Shown: piece after piece, positions 12,729 through 22,534 of the stretch | How the letters are laid out: every line of letters begins with the position of its first letter | Numbering within the stretch: position 1 is the first letter of the stretch | DNA from: Histoplasma ohiense | Lineage: Eukaryota; Ascomycota; Eurotiomycetes; Onygenales; Ajellomycetaceae | Length of the DNA stretch: 64,000 bases | NCBI GenBank assembly: GCA_017607445.1 | Contig: JAEVHH010000005.1 | Coordinates: 625,001 to 689,000, forward strand | Direction of reading: 5' to 3' | Position numbers and translations under genes: made by a program | The notes under the pieces: model-generated | Told to the model about the DNA's origin: nothing | The model's input: only the letters and a program-made list of their open reading frames with translations | Database searches by the model: none

Positions 12729-14079
12729 AATTATGAGAGAACGCGAACCCCCGAGTGCAAGGACATGGAAAAAACCAAAAAAAACCCACCGTGGAGGGGA
12801 AAGCGACTGCATATGTGCAAGGCATCCAAGACTACGGAGTAGTCAACTAATATAATAATTGATGACGACCGAAGCTTCGGCCGGAAAAACCCTCGGCGTT
12901 ACTTCGTATCTTCTTCATACTCAGCTGGTTATGTAACTTCCTCCTATTCCATCAGCGTGCTGCTTGCCCGTGAGAACCTACGACGAACATGAGATTTACT
13001 TTCAATGTGTTTGCAGATAATTGGTGCTATGGGCTATCCTGACCTGGGCGCTTCAACAGCCCTCCTGAGATTAGATGAACTGCTGACTTGGGGTCCGAGA
13101 AGCCCGTTTCGATACCCATTGGCGTACCCTTTCAGTATCTATTAGGCCACTGGGGCAAAAGAGCTCAATCACCACCAGCTCCATGCTGGCAGTAGAGGGG
13201 ACAAACCAATCCAAACCCCCCAACAGTATCTGTGGTAGCTGTAATCACCGACTCAAGCATTTTGCTTGTCTACGACCAGGAACAGCTCCTCTTTTTCTAT
13301 TTCGCGATCATATCTCGCAAACGCTATTAGGTGTATGGGTCATGATAGCAGTAGCGAGTTACTTTGAAGTTCGAGATGGTCAGGGTTGAGGTGTCTACTG
13401 GCACTCCTGCACTGGCCTGCAGCAATCGGGATACTTCCCCGCCCAGTAGGGGGAAGATGTGAAGACTAACTGATAGTAACTGGACAGGATGCGTGCATCG
13501 GGGAGCCTCTTTGCACCTTGTGGCATACCTTTGCAACTTGCCTTGCTCGCCCAGAAAATCAAATGCAATGCCTTAAGAAATATAATGGTCCCGTCACGCC
13601 CTTTAGGAGCGTTCACTACCTAGGTAGCAGCACTCTTCCCCTCAAACTCAATACTCCAACAGTGCCATATACTTCGATCCGATCTTTGAACCAATATAAC
13701 TTATCTCAAAATCATCCCTTGGGATCAACGCTGAGAACAGTGCGTATATTTTGCTAACAATCACAACACCCAGATAACAAGCAATAGGCACTGCAACAGG
13801 AACTGCAACAATACCTCCTTCTATCAAGTCAGCTCGCAAGTTTTTGTTCGGCGTTCCCTGGACTAGAGTCCTCCCTAAAGTCCAAGGCACGTCTCGAGGC
13901 CATCGACTCTACCCGTCCCAAACTCCGAAAAATGACTCGAAGAAAAATTATCGATTAGACAAAGGCTCTGTTGTTAACGGGAAGCACGAGATTATCCTTC
14001 AGGCCAACAAGAATGCGGAGGATAGCAGCGTCCGAGAGGCAGCAAATAAGAATTCCCATGCTATATTGGCTAAAGTCGT
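12729..14079. other. Gene-poor stretch with a dispersed repeat
   Basis: Apart from copy A of the dispersed repeat at 13141-13226, I see only overlapping open frames without recognisable domains. A minus-strand frame at 13648-13890 encodes a hydrophobic stretch (VAVPVAVPIACYLGVVIV) that may be a remnant, but no gene model can be supported. Confidence 0.4.
13141..13226 (+). repeat. Dispersed repeat, copy A
   Basis: This copy begins with TTAGGCCACTGGGGCAAAA, continues with a GAGCTC-containing block that reads ATCACCACCAG, and ends near AATCCAAACCCCCCAACA. Related copies are at 18075-18175 and 50102-50150 on the plus strand and at 31982-32040 on the minus strand. It lies in the gene-poor interval upstream of the AIM9-like gene. 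Confidence 0.8.
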
Positions 14080-14412
14080 TTATGCCCCCGAGAATAACCC
14101 GAATGGTGATGGGGTGCCGGAAGCTCTACTCGCTTCCTTCAAAGGAGAGAACAAAGACGAAGACAAGGCAGAAGGAAAGAAGTGACGCGATAATGTTGAA
14201 CTAGGGCCACTCCTGTCAGCTGCTCGGCGTTGTACTTTAGCAGGGTCAGTTGGAATCGATTTCAGTTGGACAACCTCCTCCCAGAACTCCAGAGGGTAAT
14301 CGACCGAATCGGGCGGCGAACTGTCAAGGACAGCTGTTAGAGTTCTTTCAACAGCTGTACGTAGCCTGTACGCCTCTTGAGGTCCGAGGAAGTCATCTAG
14401 ATATAAATGCAT
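14080..14412 (-). CDS. Possible hypothetical protein or gene remnant
   Basis: This open frame encodes 110 residues starting MHLYLDDFLGPQEAYRLRTA. The first 65 residues have a balanced, protein-like composition (LEFWEEVVQLKSIPTDPAKV). The rest is serine- and proline-rich and may be out-of-frame or intronic. I do not recognise the family. An opposite-strand frame at 13844-14185 overlaps it. The surroundings are repeat-bearing, so this may be a fragment of a decayed gene. Confidence that it is coding is low. Confidence 0.25.
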   Translation of the reverse strand: MHLYLDDFLGPQEAYRLRTAVERTLTAVLDSSPPDSVDYPLEFWEEVVQLKSIPTDPAKVQRRAADRSGPSSTLSRHFFPSALSSSLFSPLKEASRASGTPSPFGLFSGA

Positions 14413-15282
14413 AATCTAAGTTGTGGTCTGCCTACTCTTATTGCACTAGAGCCAGCTATGTGTATCACCTTTCAAAACAAGCGGGGTGACAGTTTCATTT
14501 TGCTTTTTTCCAAGAACCCCGCTTCTGCTAAAATAAAGAAGCGCAGTGAATGGAAGCTTCAATTTAGAATGCAGACAGGAGCACATGTAGAATATGAAAA
14601 ACGCCGATCTAGTTGCAAGCAGATCAAGCAGATCGGGTGCCGTAGAGCAAAGAAACGTCACAATATCGGTAGCGATGGTTATGGTTTAGTATATCTAACC
14701 TTAATCTGTTTGGGAAAAGATTGAAATCCAGTCTCTCATGGACTTATTACACTAGCACGAGAAACAGCATATGACTTCAATGAAGCTGGTTGGTGAAGCT
14801 TCATCTCATTCACGATGAACAGTGCGCGCATCCTCTTGGCCCATGCCAAGTCTCCACTTGCTAGTCAATCATAAGAACACTGGTGCCGAGCTTTACCAAT
14901 GAGCTACATGCCAAAAAGGTGAAATGACTGATCGCGAGATCAGTCGCTCGGCTAATATAATGTCAGCAAACTGGTTGCCCACACCAGTTCCCTGACACCA
15001 ATGAACCAAGTGTGTTCAACTCTGTTCAATTGAATCTTTATGCTTCAATATCTATTCACTTAATAATGGAAAGAATAATGAAGAGCAGGATTTAAAAAAC
15101 TTATTAAATGAGCCTTCAAGATGAATGAAAATTGTTAGATAATGAGAAGTATTTTTATCATTTTAAAACAATCAATCATAAAAGACTTCCCCATAGTAGA
15201 TTCCTGCATGAGATCCACAGTCATCACAATACGTTACAAGACTGCCATCGATGAACATCTTATCCATCGGACGCGCCTTGGG
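14413..15282. other. Intergenic region with a tRNA-like fragment
   Basis: This gap lies 3' of the F-box gene. It holds a hairpin near 14780-14802 (ATGAAGCT facing AGCTTCAT) and, on the minus strand around 14880-14915, a tRNA-like A-box. No coding gene is supported. Confidence 0.4.
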
Positions 15283-17298
15283 TCAGTTCGCATTGTAAAG
15301 CCCGTCCTCAAGCGCCTGCAGGGGATTGGGTTCCCACGGGATCCGGTTCCTGATGTAACGCTCGGCATTGTTGTCGTCGCAGTACTCCGTACCGAATATA
15401 CTTTCGTAGACTTCGCGTGGCATATTGTCACACTCGGCGCCCTGCGGCTGGCTAAATAGCACAACACGAGATCTCTTCTTCCGAAGCGCATCCAGAGCCT
15501 CTTTCCAGGTACCACTAAGCAAACGGACATCCTGCAGGTGGATGCAGCGGATTGATTGCGGCAGCCGTTCGAGGAAGAGCAGCAGCCTAGGAAGACCCAT
15601 GGCGACTTGGTCAAAGGAGATGTGGATCAACTTATGTCTGGACTTTGACCCTATGATTTGGCCCACGTCAATTCTTGCCGCTTCGGCATCTTCGCCTCTC
15701 ATATGCAATCTGAGACTTTGTAGGCTTGACGTGTCCAAGAAGGCAGAAAGGAATTTGCTAAGATCATCTGCGTCTTGCTCCGTAATATTGCCCTCAAACG
15801 AGAATGCAAATTCCTTCAGCTGCTGCATTCTAGACGAAAACTCTCGTCGGATATCCGGAGCCAGCATTAAGCTCCCAGGATATCCCAGAGTTGACAGCTT
15901 GATATCGATGTTGTCAAGCAATGCACCCGCTCTTCGGACAGAATCTATCACATTGACGATGCATTGATAGTTAGGTAGCTCGAGCCTATGTTTCTTTGCA
16001 TCATAACCGGTTATTGGCTGGAGCATGAAACGATGCAGTGCAGCCCAGATACTGCCCTCAGGTACCATCAGTCGCCGGTCCTTCAAGGATTCAAAATCCG
16101 CATCATTAAAGTCTAGCTTCCGCGCTCCCAGCATCCTGGCAATTGCAGAGCCAACAGTTTGAGAGAACTTTTTGGTTCTTATTAGTGACTCCTGCTTCTC
16201 CAGAAGGATCAGATACTGTCGATGTATTTCTTCCAGACGTGCTCGATGATCTTCGTCGCCCTCAAAATATCCGCCGTCATCATCAGGATCAGCTAACTCA
16301 AGCCGACGCAGTGTAGATACAACCGCCCTTCCATTTGAAACCATTTCCAATGCTGTCTGCTCGGGTATGTCAAAACTCTCCCACATCTTCGCGCGGTCGA
16401 AAGGGTCAACACGGTCTTCAACTTCGTCTGCTTGGTACGAAATGAACCGGTGGAAGTCGGTGAATGAGAAGTTGTAAAAATGAAGGACAATTTGAACGGC
16501 ACGAACGCCCTTGGAGACAGTGGGATGGCGAGAAATCTCTTCTAGGCGCGCAAGTGATAGCTCATTGAAGTTGACACGTACAACACGGACGAGCAGCTGC
16601 GAGCTCACGTTGCAGAATCGCCAACAGACCAGGCGTGTGTTCTTGATATCCTTTGTGCCTTGACGGTAGAATGGCAATGGCAATAGGAAGTCAAACTTGT
16701 CTTCCACGAACTCGAAGATCTTGAGAAGAATCTCGTTAGGCAAGTCCAGAATATTTAAGTTTCGCAGATACGGACGCGACAAGTAGTTGATGCAGCATCG
16801 AAGAGCACTTTGAACACCCTCAAACTTTGCCTTTGATGCGTTTGCTTTCTCCAGTTCTCGGTCCAGATTATCCACGGACTCGAAGAGACCATTGTGGGCT
16901 GCCCATTTCCACCATTCTGACAGGAGCAGGTCTCCGTTCCCGAAACCTTCATCCCATTTCTGATGAAAGTGACATGATGAACTGGATTGCTCGGGGAACC
17001 ACATCATCTTGGCGGACATCAAACGACAGATCTCACGCTCCACATCTTGAAGCTGCTCTTCCGTAATTCGGAGGCCATCATACGCAATTTTGAGGACTTC
17101 ATGTTCTCTGGCGGTCGGCACATTCACTATAGCTCGATGTAATGCCATCCTAATTTGTTGCTCAGCAAAGAGGTGGCTAGTGGAGGGAAATTGATGCACT
17201 GATGCGCAGCTCCTTCCCCAGTAGATTGACCATTGATTGTATATATCCTCCGGCTTCACTCTGTGTAGAGCTGACGTGGCATTTCTGTCCAGTTTCAC
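15283..17298 (-). CDS. F-box protein
   Basis: A single exon encodes 671 residues. An F-box-like segment, ILDLPNEILLKIFEFVED (about residues 197-214), would bind Skp1 in an SCF ubiquitin ligase. It is preceded by a predicted helical region (LRITEEQLQDVEREI) and followed by a long, weakly leucine-rich tail that probably recognises the substrate. The target is unknown, and such one-exon F-box genes are numerous and variable in filamentous fungi. An alternative start at the methionine of MALHRAIVNV (about 17148) is possible. The gene is flanked on its 5' side by a MITE-like repeat about 200 nt away, which may affect its promoter. Confidence 0.8.
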   Translation of the reverse strand: MKLDRNATSALHRVKPEDIYNQWSIYWGRSCASVHQFPSTSHLFAEQQIRMALHRAIVNVPTAREHEVLKIAYDGLRITEEQLQDVEREICRLMSAKMMWFPEQSSSSCHFHQKWDEGFGNGDLLLSEWWKWAAHNGLFESVDNLDRELEKANASKAKFEGVQSALRCCINYLSRPYLRNLNILDLPNEILLKIFEFVEDKFDFLLPLPFYRQGTKDIKNTRLVCWRFCNVSSQLLVRVVRVNFNELSLARLEEISRHPTVSKGVRAVQIVLHFYNFSFTDFHRFISYQADEVEDRVDPFDRAKMWESFDIPEQTALEMVSNGRAVVSTLRRLELADPDDDGGYFEGDEDHRARLEEIHRQYLILLEKQESLIRTKKFSQTVGSAIARMLGARKLDFNDADFESLKDRRLMVPEGSIWAALHRFMLQPITGYDAKKHRLELPNYQCIVNVIDSVRRAGALLDNIDIKLSTLGYPGSLMLAPDIRREFSSRMQQLKEFAFSFEGNITEQDADDLSKFLSAFLDTSSLQSLRLHMRGEDAEAARIDVGQIIGSKSRHKLIHISFDQVAMGLPRLLLFLERLPQSIRCIHLQDVRLLSGTWKEALDALRKKRSRVVLFSQPQGAECDNMPREVYESIFGTEYCDDNNAERYIRNRIPWEPNPLQALEDGLYNAN

Positions 17299-17496
17299 TA
17301 TTGTTTCTCTGTCTCTGATGCTCCCGGGGTTGATGGGTATGGCGGACTCGGTCAGCCCATGTGCCTATCTCGTGGTCGATCCAGGTGGGATTTCAAAGCT
17401 TTGTTCTGGGCTGAGTGAGTGATGTGGATATTTATTGACAAAGCACCGATGTCCGGATTTTCTTTTGCGCCGCTTCCGGCTCGGCAATTTAACGCC

Positions 17497-18054
17497 ATCC
17501 CCTCGTCTGGCCGCCAGGCACAATTAGCGCAATACAATTAGTGTAATAACTAAGCTGTTAGTTCAGAAGTACCAACCAATAATTTCTTATACTAAATTCT
17601 ATATGATCTGATTTGTTGATACAAGATGCACTACTACCCTTTCTCATGTTCAATTTCGTCAACAGCTCTATCACTTTGAGTTTTCAAGTTCACTACCTTC
17701 CATTCGATTAAATCCAGATCTGAATCATCGTTGGATTTCTCTGTCATCCACTCAAACTTGTGCTTGGTGTCAGTACAAAAGAAAGAGAACAGAAGGGAAT
17801 AAAGATAGAACTTCAAGAACAAGATCTGATTGCACTGTATGTAATAATATTCCCCTCTGTTTGAAGAGTCAGTGTTGGCAGGAGTTCCATTCTATATCTT
17901 AATTAGGGCTAGATCAAATAAATTACATATATTACATAAAAACATGCCAATACAGCCAATCTCTCATATAATCCAGTAGATTTTGTGTTTTTAATACGCT
18001 AATGTACACGCTAAAAAAAGACGCTAATTGTGCCTGGCGGCCAGACGAAGGGAT
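17497..18054. mobile_element. MITE-like element with terminal inverted repeats
   Basis: The ends are inverted repeats. TCGTCTGGCCGCCAGGCACA at 17503-17522, extended to 17529, has its exact reverse complement at 18022-18048 (27 of 27). The match extends outward through ATCCCY to about 33 bp. Internal DNA is A/T rich and carries only a 62-codon minus-strand frame (17634-17822), so the element would be non-autonomous. Subterminal TTAGYGT-like motifs recur inside both ends. No clear target-site duplication was found. Confidence 0.75.
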
Positions 18055-18074
18055 ATCATAGGGGTACAATTTCT

Positions 18075-18175
18075 ATTAGGCCACTAGGGCAAAAAAAAAG
18101 GAGCTCGATCACCACCAGCGCCGTGGTGGTATGTATATAGAGGGTACAAATCACCCAATCCAATCCCCCCAACAA
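18075..18175 (+). repeat. Dispersed repeat, copy B
   Basis: This is the longest copy of the family. It runs from ATTAGGCCACTAGGGC through GAGCTCGATCACCACCAGCG to CCAATCCCCCCAACA. It starts about 20 nt outside the right end of the MITE-like element. Confidence 0.8.
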
Positions 18176-18862
18176 TTTCCACATACACAGGACACTTAAG
18201 CGCCCGCCCAGCGATTTCCGTTCGCACAGTCCCGTTCGTATAAGAAGTGACTTTTGATGGTGTCAACTCTGTTATCTGCTAACCCTTCCTCCTTATCTAA
18301 ACTGTATTCTGTATTTGAATAGACAGTCAATATATATACATATTTTCTTTTCTCATCATCTTCTGCACAGACACAGAATGATCACAAGTCCATGTTTATT
18401 ACTACTATTGCACATCAATTACTAGGGGCAGCCTGCCTCTATCACCCCCTCTTCTGAGAATGGGCAAACGAACCTCTAAATCCCAGGGGATGAAGGCGTC
18501 TTTAATTCCTTCAAAGGGTGGAAAAGCTCAGGCACAGCACTCCATAGCAGGAGCTTCATGGAACATGCAGCCGGGGCAAGACAGAGCGAAAGTACAAAGT
18601 CATATTATTCATTATGTTGCTATTAAACGATATCATCGCAGATATCATCACTAGATATCATTGCTAGCTCTCATCAATAGATATCAGTGGATATCAATCA
18701 TCCAGCCAGGTCGGTAGATAGATAAGCAGGTAAATAGGCTGGTATAGGCAGATAGTCAGCTAGTAAGCTGGCATTGATAAGTAGGTGGGTAGCTAGATGG
18801 TGATGTTATTATTGAGCCTGCAGATTTGTTGGTAGGTAGGGCTCTATTTTATATACAATTTG

Positions 18863-19008
18863 GAGTAGTTATTGAATATAATAATCAGAAAAGATGTTGA
18901 TATCTTCACCAACATCTTTATTAGACAACTCTGATATTCTATTCAACGTATGATCTTTATAATTATGTACAGTAATTTACATTCATCTTAGTTACAGAAT
19001 AACTACTC
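18863..19008. repeat. Nested inverted repeat
   Basis: The outer arms GAGTAGTTATT (18863-18873) and AATAACTACTC (18998-19008) are exact reverse complements. Inside lies a second hairpin, AAGATGTTG (18891-18899) facing CAACATCTT (18910-18918). The whole could fold or be a small MITE-like unit. Confidence 0.55.
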
Positions 19009-19379
19009 AAAGTAGCTAGATAGCAACGATAACAAAAATAATATCAAGTTGATTATCAACAAGTATCAATCAAATATCAATAATATAAAAACAAATTAAA
19101 AGTGTACATTTATCATGTTGTAAAGGACTCGCAACCCCACCTGGGGATTTCAACTAAAGAAACTACATGTAGAGTACATCCGTACAGGCTCTCCTGCTAG
19201 CTGTTATAGTTTATGACCATTTTGGTCGAGCAGTTAACCTTGCCTGCCCATGCTTGAATTGCCCACGTGAAGATACCGTCTAGATTCTTTCTCTGGTTGC
19301 CAGCTCAACGAAGTAGAGATATGTAGACAGAGACGACGACGAAGCATATCATCTTCGCATTCCGCGGCGGTGGTGGATT

Positions 19380-21321
19380 TCAGGAAAAGTAGGCCCTTTC
19401 TTTGCCCTTTCCGGCCCTTTCTCTGCTCTTCCTCGGCCTAAGGTTGGCGTTGCCAAATGGGGCGTTGCCAAATGGGGCGTTGCCAAATGGAGCGTTGCCA
19501 AATGGGGCGTTGCCAAATGGGGCATTGCCAAATGGGGCGTTGCCAAATGGGGCGTTGCCAAATGGGGCGTTGCCAAATGGGGAGTTGCCCAATGGGGCGT
19601 TGCCAGATGGAAATGCGCCAGGAATTTGAGGATTCTCTGCAAATGGGGGAGTGAATGCTTGTCCCAGGCGCACCTCGGTCATTGGATCTAATGCTAGTCT
19701 TTGCGAAGGATCTTGAAGAGCTTTACCGACTCCGTATTGACCTGCAGCTGCGGGTGGACTCGCATGATTTTGTGGACCTTTTGGCTGTCCTGTTCTAGAG
19801 ACGGGGGTTGCCGGGGCTGCGGGAGTGGTCTGCGAAGCTGGGACCTGATTCTGAGGAGTACTGATCCCTTTTCCCTGGAAGTGTTTGAGAAGCATTTGCG
19901 CCGCTGAAGCACGATTTTCTGCATCAACGATCGCCATTTCTTTGATTTGTGCAACAGTGGGTGACTGCGAGGCCGCAAGCGAGACAGCCTTTTGAATCTC
20001 ACCTAGGCTGTTGGAATTTTTGCACATCTGACGAAATCCTTTATCAAGTGTCCACAACATAGTGACAAAGAGCGACCAAACGTCTGCTTTATGGGTTTGC
20101 TCCTTTTTCTGGAAGAACTCAGGGGCCATGTAAATTAAAGTTCCGACAAAAGATTCGGCAATGATTTTACGGTTGCAAAGACCAAAATCTCCGAGCTGGA
20201 ATAAATACTGGCCATCCGAACCCGTTACGTAGAGGATATTCTCCGGCTTCACGTCTCGATGAATGATGCCGTGGAATGCAAGGCAATCGAGTGCTTGGAG
20301 CATATGATGGAAAAGGAAAGGCTCGAAGCCTGCGGCAGTCCCGATCTCGACTAATGACTCCAATGTCCCTTCCTTTAGACCCATGAATATCTCAACCTTG
20401 GGTCCGCCCCAGCCTTGGGAGGTGATATAATCAACAATGTATGGCTGGAGAACATTAGTTCGTCTGCAAAATGACCTTGGGAGTCTAACTCACATGGGTG
20501 ATCCTGGCAAGAGTTTCTACTTCACGCTTCAGTGCATAATACACCGATTTCCTCGATGCAACAGCCTGTTCTTCTGTTGCTCCACTCACTGGCGGCTTTA
20601 ATATCTTAACGGCCATGAGCCTGCCCGAGTCCACGTCAACGACTTTGTATACTTCCCCAAAATTCCCGGATCCAATCCTATCAATTGTTGCGTATCTCAT
20701 CTTTAGCTCAACCCGTCCCGACGTGTGTGGCCTGGTTTCTCGCCGAGAGGGCAAGATAGTTTCCGCGTCGTCGATAGTCCGAGCGACGCGGGGATTGTCT
20801 TCTATGTCCGGGGAGATATTTTTCCAGTTCTTCCCTATCATCTCAGCAGCAGAGAGGTGCCATTTCAACTCAAATAAAACTAAGTTCCGCCCTTCTCCAC
20901 CCATTCCAAGCATAGTGTTGACCTTAGCCTGAACAACAACTTTGCGGAGGCGTCCATACTCAAATGGCATGGATTCGTCATCGTCACCACCAAAGACCCG
21001 AGTTGTTTGACTGTGCGACCTGTCGAAGAGCATAACAACATTGGTTTTTGGATCCCTCTCAAACGAGCACTGAATCTTGGAGATACTGGAACCTGCCACA
21101 TAGACATCAACGTCACCCCGTCCTAGTGTTGCAAGGGTATTACACGATTTCGAGCGAACATTGAGACCAATGTCGAGTACGGGTTTATTTTTGAACAGCG
21201 AAACAAGATGGGCATTCAGCGGATCGGCGACCACAGCTTCGGCCCGCTCATTTCTGGGTATGAGGGAAAATAAGGCTAAAGGATGGGTATCGAGGCGAGG
21301 CATTGCTGAAGTGATAACCAC
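19380..21321 (-). CDS. FHA-domain serine/threonine protein kinase with pentapeptide repeats
   Basis: Two exons, complement(19380..20444, 20494..21321), give 630 residues. An N-terminal FHA-like region (about 45-115) contains LGRGDVDVYVAGSSISKIQC. The kinase domain follows: glycine loop GSGNFGEVYK, VAIK-type lysine in MAVKIL, catalytic loop HRDVKPEN, then LGDFGLC and APE in YMAPEFF. The residues needed for catalysis are therefore present. The FHA-plus-kinase order recalls Rad53/Cds1-type checkpoint kinases, but overall similarity looks looser and the substrate is unknown. The C-terminal tail carries about eleven FGNAP-type pentapeptides encoded by a 15-bp minisatellite. The start at 21321 could instead be the methionine of MPRLDTH (21303). 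Confidence 0.82.
19445..19610 (-). repeat. In-frame 15-bp minisatellite
   Basis: About eleven tandem copies of a 15-bp unit (plus strand TTGCCAAATGGGGCG) with a few substitutions lie inside the kinase gene. On the coding strand each unit reads as a GNAPF-type pentapeptide. The reverse frame is also open across the array. Confidence 0.9.
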
Positions 21322-22534
21322 AGAACAAAAATGTCAAAGCGGAAACTGAAATAGGTGGATGAAAGCCAGGAGAGTATAAGTTCCCAGCTCTGGGAGAAAT
21401 GGGGATTTGCCTGGAACTGAATGCCTTGGGACAGCAGCGACATGTCTTTATTTGACCACGCACATTTCACAATAGCCGCGCGACTTGCTGGTCCAAATTT
21501 TGGTCCAAATGTCAGTCGTTCCAAATGAGCAGGCTGGCTCGGGCTGATTGGGCACGGACGGCAATTTTGCAGTGACTGGCATGTTTGCAACCCTAGTCGA
21601 TGCCCAATGCCGGCGCCAGGAAGTGGACATTGGACGTGGTTCAAAAACACGAATGGAGTTCAAAATTTCAACCAGAAACACCCTCGATGTGGTTCAACAT
21701 GCAGGGTGTTGGGGTGTGTTTGAGAGGAGTTGGATTGGTTTGACTCCAAGTTTGGGCTGTGAGTGTAACCCTAGGTTATTTACCTGTCAACTTCTTTGTT
21801 TACAGGGTTCAAAATATCTGAATCGGGTTTGGAATTATGCGAGAAATTTTGAAGTACCTGCCAGGGCTCAAACTGTGGGATGGTTTATCTTGTTATTGTT
21901 GTGGTCGGAGCGGGCAACCAGTGTCCAATACAAACTTGGAATCAAGTTCAACTCTTGTCAGGCTCATCCAACTCACCTCAACATCATTAATACACCCACA
22001 CTGCAGCTGTAGGATTAATCAAGAGATAGATTGGGGGATTCGATGACGGGGTGAGAGGGTGAGTGAGAGGTGAGTGAGAGCGTGAGGGCTTGCGCGAAGC
22101 AGACCGAGGACAGCCTGCAATCTTTTAGCTGCATTCAACTCTGAACTCTGCCATGGCTGTCATTGGTTGGAAGTCTTGTTCCAGTCGCAAATTTGAACCC
22201 CTCCAGCTCTTTGCAGCCCCATGTAGCCCCATGTAGCCCCATGTTGCCAACTGTCCAGGGTGAAAGACGGTTGTCGTATTGGTTGTCGCATGGAAATGTC
22301 CAGCCCAACAATCCCTGTTTGGCCGGCCAAGCGACGCTAGCGGAGTCGAATGGGGCGACGTGCAGTTCCGGACGCTCGGTTTCACGGCGATACGCGCCCC
22401 TTTCGGCAGCCATCGTGTAGCCCTGCTTGGCACGCGCGCCATTCCAAGTGTGAAAAATATAAACTGCACACAGGGTCAATTGCCGTGAATTTCGTTGAGT
22501 GAATTGAACTATTGGAGAGAGCTTCCATCACCGC
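21322..22534. other. Divergent intergenic region
   Basis: The kinase gene and the following plus-strand gene diverge from this gap. It holds short direct repeats, such as three copies of GTAGCCCCAT near 22220-22245 and GGTGAG repeats near 22045-22085. No motif-bearing open frame or RNA gene was recognised. Confidence 0.4.

Larger units (their letters stand above)
17299..19379. other. Repeat-rich intergenic region
   Basis: This 2-kb gap holds the MITE-like element (17497-18054), copy B of the dispersed repeat (18075-18175), a cluster of GATATCA motifs, a degenerate TAGATAG-rich tract (about 18715-18800) and a nested inverted repeat (18863-19008). The open frame at 18460-18654 shows no recognisable motif. 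I support no protein gene here. Confidence 0.6.

Noticed and set aside
18460..18654. 64-codon frame beginning MGKRTSKSQ
   Set aside because: No recognisable motif, and its end is made of GATATCA repeat DNA.
19402..19629. Open frame with repeated LPNGA on the plus strand
   Set aside because: It is the reverse of the kinase minisatellite; the kinase strand is supported by catalytic motifs.
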